The notes beneath the pieces are model-generated. The model ran no database searches and was not told the DNA's origin. It was given only the letters and a program-made list of their open reading frames with translations. The translations under genes and the position numbers were made by a program. Positions 48,524 to 59,979 of a stretch of 64,000 nt of DNA are shown piece after piece. This DNA comes from Styela clava (lineage: Eukaryota > Chordata > Ascidiacea > Stolidobranchia > Styelidae): contig NC_135250.1 of the NCBI RefSeq assembly GCF_964204865.1, forward strand, positions 20,637,395 to 20,701,394, given 5' to 3'. Positions within the stretch are counted from its first letter, which is position 1, and each line of letters opens with the position of its first letter.

Positions 48524-49028
48524 ACTTGATAGGGCTTGCCGAAGTATAATTACGATCGCCCGAAATGGCATCTGCGCCGCCGATGACAATCTCGATAACG
48601 CCGGCAATCTCTCTCCTATCGTGGTGGCGAGAGAACGAGAGAAATAGCTTGCTCAATTTCGGGTGATAGTCTACGCGTTTTGGACGACCATTCGCATACT
48701 TTGGTGCGCCCTATTACGCCACTGTGACGTCGAAATGACGTGATTTTTTGGGAATATAGTCAGGTGGGGGTTAGGATTGACATCGATAACGCCGGCGATC
48801 TCTCTCCTATCGTGGTGGCGAGAGAAATAGCTCGCTCAATTTCGGGTGATAGTCTGCGCGTTTTGGACGACCATTCGCATACTTTGGTGCGCCCTATTAC
48901 GCCACTGTGACGTCGAAATGACGTAATTTTTTGGAGATATAGTCAGGTGGGGGTTAGGATTGACATATGAAAAAATTGTTGAGCCAGGCCAACTAGAAGT
49001 GCATGTGGTACTAAACTATACCAGACCC
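48524..49028. mobile_element. diverged family C relative with internal 191-bp tandem
   Basis: Ends TATACCAGACCC like a family C right end and carries reverse-orientation family C words (GACGTCGAAATGACGT, CAGGTGGGGGTTAGGATTGA). Units 48593-48783 and 48784-48966 repeat almost exactly; the second lacks 8 bp. The left inverted end is missing. Confidence 0.65.
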
Positions 49029-49295
49029 GTGAGTCGGACCATCTTGCAATTTCAATTCACGCTGTCACAAGACAGGAACTTCTAAAGATAGAGCAGTTCT
49101 GGTACCGTAACACAGCGCGGTGACACTGAACTAACTCGTAGCTGTCTCGTAAAAGCGAGGCTTGTTTTTTTTAAATTTTGTTCCAATAATGGAGAGGGAA
49201 TGAAACGGATTAATTAGTATTTCAATTCATGTTGCAATTGAATGGAGAAAAATAGATCATTGCCACGGGACATGTGAAATGGGAAGCAGACAACT

Positions 49296-49366
49296 CGACT
49301 ACACACGGACAACTCACCAGAGACAACTCGGCTACAGATAGGCCTGGTGAGTTGTCCGTGTAGTCG
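49296..49366. repeat. hairpin, about 23-bp arms
   Basis: CGACTACACACGGACAACTC at 49296 is complementary, apart from a 2-base insertion, to GAGTTGTCCGTGTAGTCG ending at 49366. The loop is about 23 nt. It lies between two direct copies of a CTATGACAGTC..GTACC word (49389, 49600). Confidence 0.6.
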
Positions 49367-52300
49367 AATTGCCCACCAGCCCTAAACGGCTATGACAGTC
49401 ACAGTACCGAAATTTGTACCCCGATTCGGGTGGTGTTATGTTGACGCATGTTATTTAATAACGTTTTTATGTGAAATGTTTGACTGTTGTTCGGTACCTG
49501 ATCCGATAATACGGTACATAATTGACTCATATCACCAGATATTTCAACTGATGTTTCAATATAATCAAGAAGAATAGATCATTGTCACAGGACCTAAAAT
49601 ATCTATGACAGTCCCTGTACCATCACGGTACCCCGATACAGGTACTGGTAAGTCGCCGCATATGATTTTTGAGGAATTGTTCTACGTGTCCATATATTTG
49701 AGCATTGCTCTCTCTTGTTTTTAATTAAAACTGCCTCGATTTTGACTAAAACTAAACGTCGGTTTGAATGAAGCCAAATATATTTTTTTTTTGATATTTC
49801 TGGTTTTATAAAAAAAAGTTAATTGAATACCTACAATATATTGTTTCACCTATTCAATTGTAAGTAGAAATCCTATACGGCCCGCTAAGAATATAATATG
49901 TTCATTCTGATTCCCGACATTAAAAGGTTGCTGGTCCCTGGTTTAAAAGAGAGATAGGAAGTTTCATTTCATAGTGTCATTTTGACTTACATTTATTCAT
50001 TTCACTGGTGTTTATCAAATCTGTTATTACTCGGGACTCGACTTGGGATTAAGAGTCTAAAATTTACTGTGACTCAAACCATGACTCGCGACCCGGCGTT
50101 TAGTGATTTCTACCCAACGCTAAATGACGAGATATACATAGAAAAACATTGAATCATACTTATGTGCTTCTAAAAAACTTTCAACGTTCAATTTTACCTG
50201 CAATATAACAATTTCCAACAAAATTTTTGATGGTTGAATAACGAACCAATGTACCAATTTTTCGGCATATCAAAATTGCAAGTTGTTTTCTGTTGACAAT
50301 TCACACAAATAATTATGTATAATATATATACTATTAATCGGGTTGTAGGCATGAGGTCCGGACTGGAGAACTCGGGACGCCAACATGTATGATCAAACGT
50401 GCTTACTATTCCACTCAACGACAATCTGATCGATCGCTTGACGTCATCATGCTTTGAAAGGTAAAATAAACGCTAAAATAGATGTTAAAATAATCATTGA
50501 TTTACTAAAAAAAATCTAGTGCGATTACATTCCTTATGTTTGATTGTGAGAAGTATGGATATGGTCTCTCCTCGACTGACGTGAAACGACTTTTAGCGTG
50601 CTAGAGTGTTTGAAAAATCTAAATAGTATCTATTTAAAAATAGAATAAATATCTGCTTTCACATTATTATACAAACAAAAAGATTTTAAAAGAAGCGTCC
50701 GAAAATTGAAAGTCATCGTGAAACAGTTTTAATTGTTTACCAACATTTAACACAAACAAACTTATCACGATGCTATGTGCAAAACTACAGTTAATTTAAT
50801 CAATTTTGCCAAACGACGTTCACATCAATGGCATATATGATCGGGATGCGCGCAAGGCCATTCATTTTTCTGGTTTGCAAAACAAAGAGTAGTTGAGTTT
50901 TTATGAATAGAAAAAAGGATCTAGGATTTTTGATGAACTATTTCCACGCCTTCACTTTGAACAAGTCTCTTTAGGTGCTGCTTTATTTACTTCATTCTTT
51001 GCTTCAAATATAAAATGTATAGTATATATTGAACAATGTGAAGAGTTTTCATCGACTCTTTATGCTGTTTCATATTCTTTCATTAGTTACTGCAAAAATT
51101 ATTACAATATAGAAATAATGCAAAGAAGCATTATTTTAAGGCAAAAAACTTACTTTAAGTTTTCTAATGCCAACATAGAAAGGTCCAAACTTCGATATAT
51201 ATTAGAATTATGGAAGTTCATAATATATTTTAAGATTTAAAATTCAATAGGAATTCACTAACTGGAACCTGCTAATATAAACACTCGGTTTGTTGTGGAA
51301 AGCGCTATCCAGCAAAATGACAGCTATATCTTGCTTTGCGCATAGCGCCATAAGGTAGTTCGAAATACAAATGAATGTTTTGAATTACTCATTACGAATG
51401 CAGACTGTTTTACTTCAAAATTGGGGGCTAATTGGAACGCGAAGTATTTGGAGAGGAAAAGCAACATAACCATATTCTGCACATATTTATTCATGAATTT
51501 CCACAATATCTCAAGAGGATCAGATGTCTTTGATGTTTTCTGGTCGGATAACATTGAAATGGCTTTACAAACGGCAGACTTAACAACTCGAAATTATGCT
51601 TGTTAAAAATTTTGGCGGTACATCAAAAATGCATATTTTCATTACACATATGGGATTTCTTAATTTTTTTATCTTCCGATTGTATTTTGTTGTTGCTAAC
51701 GCTGTTGAAAGATTCAAAGCATATATATATCATATAATTATATGGATCAGAGATAAATAAAATGTGTAATAGTGTGATTCAAGTTTGGGTCGATCGCAAC
51801 CAGCTACAACACAATATTTGCATTTATTATCAGCCTTGAACCCGACAGAAGGTTAATATTGCGAACGTGCAGAATAAGGAGTAGACAAAGGAGTCATCGT
51901 ATCAGGATGCGGTAAGGTGTGGTTATAGCGCTAACGCGAACTCTAACAGGCTACATTTGTCAAGAACTTCAAGTTTGATCACGAACAGAAGACAAACCAA
52001 TATGTAGTCTGACATTTTTTATATCACATGCATTAATTTAACATGATTTAAAATTTTGATTCAAAGGATTTCTTTTATATAAATCTCTCTTTGTATACTC
52101 ATTTGTGCGCTCACCGAGGACAAACGCCAGGAAGCTATTAGTTCTTTACAACATGCGAGACGTTATGTCATTGACCTCGATGAAACAAGTTCATGATTTT
52201 CGAATCTGAATGCGTTTTAGTGTTTATTTATCATCTAAATATATCCTTGTAACAAACCAAAATCTTTTCAAACTAAATCATATCGAATAAATTAGGAAGA

Positions 52301-53260
52301 TACAGCCAAATTTGCCAACCACTCGATGTTTGGGTTTCAGGTTGTATAACTCACCAAATCATTTAAATATTTAATTGTTACTTTTACCTACTTTGACCGG
52401 GCAATAAAAAATGATGCTTTAAATAGTATATATTACTTTACTATATCGATCATACCAAAATTATTATAAAACATTAATCGATTTTTCATGGGATAGCCTG
52501 GGTTGTGACAGAATTCCTGATGTGGATATTTTAGTGCTTTAGTCTTTCTATATTATTACATATGATTTATTTTGTTCAACACCAGACAATATTTTTTTTT
52601 TGAATGCAGGTGCAATTCAATTTATTTAAATAGTCTTCACATATTGTTGGGAGCGTTTTCGAATAGATGTTCACAAATTGAATTTAAAAACCAACATATT
52701 AAGGGTAATTTTCTTTAAACTTGCATCAAATCATTGAAACTTGAAACACGGCCATCTCGAACTTCTGGGAAAATGGAGTCCTATCTTTGCGATATTTATA
52801 TTGACGATAGGATAGTGCGTAATCTCAATTAAATAAGCGTGAACTCTTATGCACGTATAGTTCGATGGTTATGTAATCCTAGCGACAATGGTTATCATTT
52901 TAACCAAATCCATAGACATCGTTTTAGTTTTCTTTGCTTCGACTCACCGAACACGAGAAAGGTCACGTACGCAAAGCTACTTCGCGTCGCTGATTCAGAG
53001 CTGCATACGTCATCGCGTCGAATCAACAACACAAAAACAGGAATCAATGATTTTCGGTACTGCAGTCTCAAACATTTTTCAATTAAAATGTAGATATCAG
53101 ACTTGTCAGAGAGCAGTGCGTCTTTGATATCGCAGGAAAGGATGATATCGATTTGAAATATAATTTGCAGGACAACCCGCTAATTTATTATCGTGAATGC
53201 TTGATAAAAACAATTTAGGAATAAATAGCGAAGACAATTGGCCAATTCAGTGTTCCACGA

Positions 53261-53722
53261 TTAGCGAGAACAGAGTACAGTAGTCGGTTTTGTATGTAGG
53301 CTATCTGAATACGGTACTAATTCGAAACACAAAAATAAAAATCATCCTGTAGTGAAGAGAGGTACATAAGATGACAAAAGATTTGAATAGATTTCATCCA
53401 ATATATAGACAGGTTCACTTACAACGAAAATTCGAATTTTGCTCTAAAGTTTATGGTTGGCAGATTTTGTACTTGGTTTACTGATTTTTGTACCCCATTA
53501 ACAAACTGAAGATATGTTTTAATTCATATAATTGGTCAGATGATGTAACATGGACTTGGGGACGTCCATAGAAAAATAAATATCCTGGCAGAATGTTACA
53601 CGGTAAACAGAGGTGCATAAAATATTAAATTTTTATAGTAGAATGTTAGGTATAAGATTAGACTAAATTTAATGATTTTATCATGTATTTTGTCATAGAA
53701 TCCTGCAAATTAAATTGTGATA
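53261..53722. other. spacer and probable EGLN promoter/5' UTR
   Basis: AT-rich sequence between the duplication and the EGLN start codon. No clear TATA box or repeat identified. Confidence 0.45.
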
Positions 53723-56368
53723 ATGAACATAAATCAAACACATCGTCCTATTCCGGTTATGTCTGTTCCAACGACAAACTTATCGTTTTATGAAGGATAT
53801 TCGACCACAAGAGAAAACTTACTCAAGCATTTTAATGCAGGCTTGACACTTGCAAGTTTATCCAGACACCCATTTTCTCTATCACAAAACAAAGTGTCGG
53901 GACCTTTCGGGGAACCCCATTTATCAAACCTCCAACCTCAGAGCGGAACACCAGTTTCTGTAAGCTCTTCGACATTGCTATCTAGTCGTTTTAATGGAAT
54001 TTCACCATTTTCCTCATTAGCATGGTCAAATGGAGTAAGCAACATCAGGAAACGACCATATCCATCAACTGGAGTTTCAGCATTTCCAAGTGACGGCAGT
54101 TCGCCTAAAAAGCGGCCAACTATAAGAGCAGGTCTATGTGCTACCGGTACAAAAAGATCACGAAGAGGTATTTTCAAGAAAGCATGGTGCCCAATCATTC
54201 TAGGAAAGCAAATATCTACAGCAAAAAATTTGAACGTTCTTTCTCGGGAGGGATGTCGAAATTTTAGAAGACTAACAGTTTCTAAAACAGAATTTCCGGA
54301 CCAAAGCATATTACGTCTACAGTGTCTAATTAGGAAGTCACTGAAAAGGCACGGAATCTGTGTACTGAACCGTTTCAACGGTTTAAACTTTGGTTCAAGT
54401 ATCGAAAATGAAGTAAAAGAACTTCATAATAGTCGATTTTGTCATCGAGGCCAGTCTATGGGTGGGCAGGACACCAGTAAGCAAGTTCGTCAGGACTTAG
54501 TAACATGGATTGACGGATCAGAACCTGCTTATCCACAACTGAGCTCACTTTGCGCAAAATTAGATCAAATCGTAGGAACTGGAGAAGGGATTACTCAAGA
54601 ATACGATATTTGCGGAGGCACTAAGGTGGGTAGTTATTTATGATTATGTGATCATATCGGGGGATGAGTAAATTAACAAAAAGTGAATCTCTAAGTGTAA
54701 ATAGGAGTGATTGAAGTGATATCTAATAAGTTTTCGGCCAAGTCGTCGAATTGCGAGAATTTCTCTGCTTTCATGCCATGAATTCTGAATGTACTCAATA
54801 TGGGTATAAATATCGTATGTTGCACAATATGTGGCTTACTATTTTGGCGATATTTATATTACTGTTGTACAAAACACGATGTCAGCACAATTTTATCCCA
54901 CAATGGATTATTCAGTGCAGGGTTGAACGTCAATCTTTTGTTGCAGGCGATGATAGCTCGTTATGCGGGAAATGGAGCGGGATACCAATTGCATGTTGAC
55001 AATCCCTCGAAAGATGGTAGATGTTTAACATGTATATATTACCTGAACAAAAATTGGAACACCGAGGTAAGAATCTATATTTCGATGAATTTACGGAACT
55101 GACTTTAACTACAGTACCGAAAAAATAATATAATATAATCTTAAACGAATGTGATGTGATCCATTTTGTCACGCGTCTTTTAGTCTGGGAGTAATGTGTA
55201 CTCCACCGAACCATTCTCCAAATTGGAGACTCATTTTCTATAACAAGTCTACAATGGAGCCCGTTTCGTAGAATCTTGGATAAACGCACGTAGCTTAACA
55301 TGCGGTCAGACACTGCTACGTGACATATGGCGGTCGTGTTCAATGAATATGCTGCTTTTTGAACTTTCCCCTCACAATTTGCATTTCTCTCGCATTAAAT
55401 TATTATATTGTTCAACACAGACGATGGGAGGAAGCTTGAGATTATATTCAAGGACAAGCCGCAAAATTGCCAATATTGAACCGTTTTTCGACCGAATTGT
55501 GTTTTTTTATTCCGACGAACGGAACCCTCATGAAGTATTGCCAGCATTTGAAGATAGGTTGGTATTATTGTGTTTATCACTTTAGATTGAGAAAATTTGA
55601 GGCGCTGGCATGAAAGACGGGAAGTATAATAATATAGAAATCACTTAAAGATATAAACATTTTACATACCGTAAATAAAATTTGACTTAATTTTCCTGTA
55701 AACCTGCCCAATAATATTTGGAGTATGATTCCAAATGAATATATTATATATATATATACTTAGCCCAGCATGATATTTAAATCGACTATCCTCCGGGTTG
55801 GGTTCTGTCGATGACTCATATTAGACAAAAAACATTTTTAACCCGTCACTGAGTCAGCGTTACCAAGTAAACAATTATTTTAGGAAAAGTGTTTTGGAAC
55901 CACGGCGTGAGCTGTTTCTAGATATCCATATTTTAAAGTTTCTATCAAAACCATGTCAAGAGGATTTGTAATCCTATTGCGCATAGCGATGTATTATAAC
56001 TGGCAATATTTCGTTTACGATTATGATAGTGTTTAAATATTCATGAGTTTGGCGATGACAAAAAAGTAAGCATCGGTGGCTCTTTCTTACTCATCGGACA
56101 AAAAAACAAATTGAGTAATTTCAGAAATTGAGATAAAATTTTGTTTGAGGCAAACTATTTGTCACTCATAACAGAATACCACCAATAGCGTATTCACAGT
56201 TTTTTCTTCTTCTTATTCATAATCATGTATAAACAACTAAATATCCCGAGAGCGGCAAAGTGATATTCCAACTGTATTTTTTTCAGATATGCGGTTACAT
56301 TATGGTATTTCGATCGAAAAGAGCGGGCAAAAGCAATTAAGCGGATGGTTGAGCAAGCCGGAATCTAA
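53723..56368 (+). CDS. EGLN1: EGLN/PHD-type HIF prolyl 4-hydroxylase
   Basis: The product should hydroxylate a proline of HIF-alpha using O2, 2-oxoglutarate and Fe(II), marking HIF for VHL-dependent destruction. Coding exons are 53723-54625, 54947-55066, 55421-55557 and 56287-56368, giving 413 residues. The double-stranded beta-helix is C-terminal. Iron ligands are His317 and Asp319 (QLHVDNP) and His378 (RNPHEV), and the 2-oxoglutarate Arg is 387 (RYAVTLWYF). These spacings (2, 59, 9) equal those of human EGLN1 313/315/374/383. Also diagnostic are [20 protein letters not shown] and [20 protein letters not shown]. The roughly 200-residue N-terminal part is serine-rich with basic clusters (RKRPYP, SPKKRP, TKRSRRG) that could be nuclear signals. 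It has no MYND zinc finger. The gene symbol marks the family; one-to-one orthology is not tested. Confidence 0.93.
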
Positions 56369-57940
56369 ACCTGAGAATGACAAAATGTGTTAAATGTTTT
56401 ATATGTATTTTGCGATAACTATTTTTCGCATGATTGCCATAGAAAAGCATTTTCGACTATTGACGATTCAATGATATATATTATATATATTGTCTCTTTC
56501 TTGTGACCAGTGTTATTTTTTTATTAGTCAAAACTTTTTTGTTATATTTATTGTATGTTTATTAAATTGTATACATATTAGTCATTTATGTCATATTTGT
56601 CGGTTTTCTTACTGCTGAAGCTTAGTAATGGGATTTCAATTTATGCCCGGGGATTGGGAAAATTGAAAGGCAAACGATATTTGAGTGTGTGATGTAATAT
56701 ATGTACCTATATTTTCCATAATCACTGCCAGTATAATTTTACTTATTCTGTGATAGTAGATATTATTCCATTCGTCATTCCAATTTAATTGCAATATATA
56801 GTTGCCCAACCTACAGTTCTTTCTAAGAGTTTTTACTCTGGTCGTTTTTGTATTGGGGGCGTCAGCAGCCATATGCCAGGGGGAGCTCTATAAAAAAGAG
56901 AACTGGGCACAGGATAAAGGAAGAACCGTACATTCTAATTCTCGTTTGTACTCGAATGCTGTTTATTGCGATGTTGAATGATTTTGTCGGCTGGTCACCG
57001 TGCTCCTCCGGTATTCTGAAGTTTATATATATAACTAGATGTCTGACCATTTTTAATTTTCTATTATCCCCTCCATTGCCATATTTAATAACCCCAATTG
57101 ATTGATTGAAGAATGAAGTTCCAATAACAAAACTAGATAAATAATTGTTAGAGTTAGCTAGAGTTATATTGTATTGTGTATCACACATTCGGGGTCATCA
57201 GTATTATTCATTTCGATTAGCATTGGAGTAATAAATTCCGATACACCGCTAGTTGGCGCTGTAGCATCGCGGAAATGTTTGGTTTCGGTATTAAATAGGG
57301 AGAAAGAATTTCGGTATTTATTGTGATCGTCTGAGGTTTGCGCTGACTTGATTAGCGAACATTCAAATGCCAGGTAACTGCAATGCGCATATATCTGTCA
57401 ATTCTATATAACCTCAAAGTTAGGGGCATTAAAAAATATATATGAGGCCGCACCGTGAAATATATTTTCAAAATAAGCGTCAAAAATTTTGCAACAGTAA
57501 AGTATAGGAAAAATATTTCTGGGGCACAGGGTCGGAAAAACATCCATTCGATAGAACCGGTAAAATTGCACCCGGCTGATCTGGTGAATATATATTCCAT
57601 CCACGACACAAGGAAAGTTATAACACATACACAAATTCGAACCGTTTTGCACATCGAAAATTTGTCAAGACGTTAACATGTAATTTTGTCATTTTCTAAA
57701 ATTTATTTATTGATACGTAAATGGAGCTTAATTGAGCATACAGCCATAATCAAATAAATTCACAAATCTTTACCGTGTTGCGGTTGAGAACCAATCACTT
57801 GGAAATCGTCGACACTAAATTGCCGCTTTTATATATATCATATATAGGCTGAAACATATGCTTTTTTATCATTACAATAAAGACCTAGTTACAAATAAAT
57901 TAGATATTAAAATATGCAGGAGATGAAGTCTTCACGCAAG
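56369..57940. other. EGLN 3' UTR and convergent spacer
   Basis: The EGLN and Ly6-like genes converge here. There is no AATAAA close to the EGLN stop; ATTAAA near 56560 may serve. Short frames between 56636 and 57676 overlap on both strands and have no recognisable content. Confidence 0.5.
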
Positions 57941-59444
57941 CTATGCTAACAGTGCATAGAACGTAATAAAACTTAATATTTGTCCTAATAAAATCGATGA
58001 TTTCGATCGAGCGCCATTTCCACGACTTTTCTCGCATTTGCTGCAACAAAATAAAACTTCAGTTTTTTGATTCGTTAATAGTTGGTTACACACCGATATC
58101 GTTTCATTACAATGCTTCAGATATGTTTCGCCTTCTCCAGCGTGAACGGTTACTGAAATGAAATATGAGTATTAATTCGGTGATTAGGATTATCTTTATT
58201 TAAAGCATAGACATGGCATTTTTCAAGAACTATTTAGCCAATATCCTCTCAGTATGCTGTGAATTAGGACATAAAAGGAAAATTCTAGACTGTAAGCAGC
58301 CATGCATGACAGTTTGTGGAAATGAAAACCTGCTGCGTTTGGCCACATTGAAGAGATTCGCTCAAACCTAATCTGAAAAAGTATGTCAATACACCATTCG
58401 ATCCCTTAAACTCGAATCTGGGATAGCGATTTTATTAGCTTATCAGAATAAGTACCGCTTTACTAAGCTGTTATCTCGAAAATATTCTTTTGAAAATCAT
58501 TTCGAATTCGTGCTTGTTCCGCCAAGCGGTTCCCGACGAATCGTGACAAAATCGTAGGGCATTGCAGAAAACTGTGCCGACAGTCTACTCGGACTAGCTT
58601 TGCAGTATCTTCAAATTTCAAGCATTAGTTTAGCTTTACAGCTGAATCTTTGTAGAGCTGAATAAAGGAAATGTTAATTCAAAACTTCAAATTACTTACT
58701 TGTGCTAATAGTGTTGCACGTTTGGGGTTCCGGGTTTTCACAAATTTTTCGATGTCGTTGAATCTCGTATTTAGCGCAATGACCTAAGTCGTCTAGTTTG
58801 CAGTAGTAGCATGTTTCGTAGCAGTTGACTTCGCTGACTGTAAGAATAGCTGCAAGTGAAAATAATCATGCATACATCCTGAATTAATCAATAAATTTAA
58901 TCAGCGATTTAAAAATGATGTCTGACATATGTTGCCTTCACAAGTATGAGCTGATACCTAACCGCGACTTGTATATCGCTACTTGTTTGAAAATTTTTAC
59001 TTGATGAACTTAAATGGACGCCGTTTACAGTAATTTGTAGTTTATTTAAGCCCAGATAGATGTTAATAATTAGACTAGGGGGATAGTTGCGTGGCTGAGT
59101 CAAAATTCTAACAGATGACACTTTCTAACTTTTATATGTTGCATTTTACTATAACTAGAGAATCTAACTATGTACGATAAAATATTTGCGTTCGCGTTCT
59201 TGTTAGTCATTCGATAAGCCTAATAATGACAGCTCACATATAACAAATTGGTTGAGTTATGACAAAATAACATTATGAGGGATTTTCTAGTCTACTGGTC
59301 CTTCATATTTACGGAGCCGCTTATAGGAAGCTTTTATAATAGGGAAGGTTAAGTTATAAATTGGCTGAAGAAAATGTACTTACCTATCAACGCTCCTAAT
59401 TTTATCCACGAAAGCTGCTTTCTGTAAATACAGTTCATCAACAT
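57941..59444 (-). CDS. Ly6/uPAR-like GPI-anchored cysteine-rich protein
   Basis: On the minus strand, exons 59444-59384, 58849-58700 and 58152-57941 join in phase at GT-AG sites to give 140 residues. A hydrophobic N-terminal signal (LGALIAILTVS) is followed by a domain beginning CYETCYYC and closing FCCSKC, with cysteines at about 30, 34, 37, 45, 57, 65, 85, 92, 106, 107 and 110. This spacing resembles the three-finger Ly6/uPAR fold. The C terminus (SILLGQILSFITFYALLA) is a hydrophobic tail after a small-residue stretch, as in a GPI attachment signal. The expected product is an extracellular membrane-tethered protein. There are N-glycosylation sites at NETI. The typical final CN of Ly6 is missing, and the cysteine number is odd, so a related fold is possible. 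No function is assigned. Confidence 0.68.
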
Positions 59445-59979
59445 CGCCACAGAACGCTACAATACAATTAACTCGTTCGTCGTCGTAACGCAATAGCTTT
59501 GACTAAAAATTGAGCCCCGGGCGATTCTGCAAGAATCGTAAATTTAGAATTGATTCTCCGTAGTCCATTATGCTCTGAAATAAAAATTCGTCAAAACTAT
59601 ATTACACTACCGTACGGTATCACCAAATAAAAGCTTTTTTTAAACTAGCGTTCGTTAGAAAGAATAAACTGGTCATATGATTGAGCAAATTGTGGCTTAT
59701 GGCTTGGTGAGCATAGCTGATACACATTGCTTTATCATAATTGAAATATCTATCAAGGTGGTTCCGCCATTGCGATTAATTTTTCTCGATTTTCCTCCGC
59801 TGTTCGCTGCCAGTCATGCGTGATCTAACATGAAATCATTAACCATCACGGGCTTCTGCATTTTTGATTTTCAATATCGCACTGAGTCATGCTCAAGATG
59901 CGTTAGTCCATAATACGCACGGCGTGTGCAAGCGTAGCAGTTTAAATATTTCTGTAGATGAGAGATTAGATTTAGCAGA
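59445..59979. other. divergent promoter region between Ly6-like gene and RDH10-like gene
   Basis: The two genes diverge from this 535-bp spacer, so it should hold both promoters. No obvious TATA box is placed correctly for either, and no repeat was seen. Confidence 0.5.

Larger units (their letters stand above)
46074..49715. mobile_element. 3.6-kb composite insertion in unit 2
   Basis: Unit 1 runs continuously from the GTAGCAGGCG segment into CTGCCTCGAT (36834-36905). In unit 2 those points are separated by about 3.6 kb. The insert starts with element G and ends with an inverted copy of its inner part (CGTGTCCATATATTTGAGCA near 49686). It contains element G relatives, a 110-bp tandem, a family C MITE, a 191-bp tandem and a hairpin. 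No gene recognised inside. Confidence 0.7.
42459..53260. repeat. tandem segmental duplication, unit 2
   Basis: Second copy, starting at GATTAC (42459). The right edge is blurred near 53250-53260, after TTTATTATCGTGAATGCTTG and a few diverged bases. It is longer than unit 1 because of a 3.6-kb insertion (about 46074-49715) and about 270 bp of extra sequence near 52885-53150. Confidence 0.85.
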
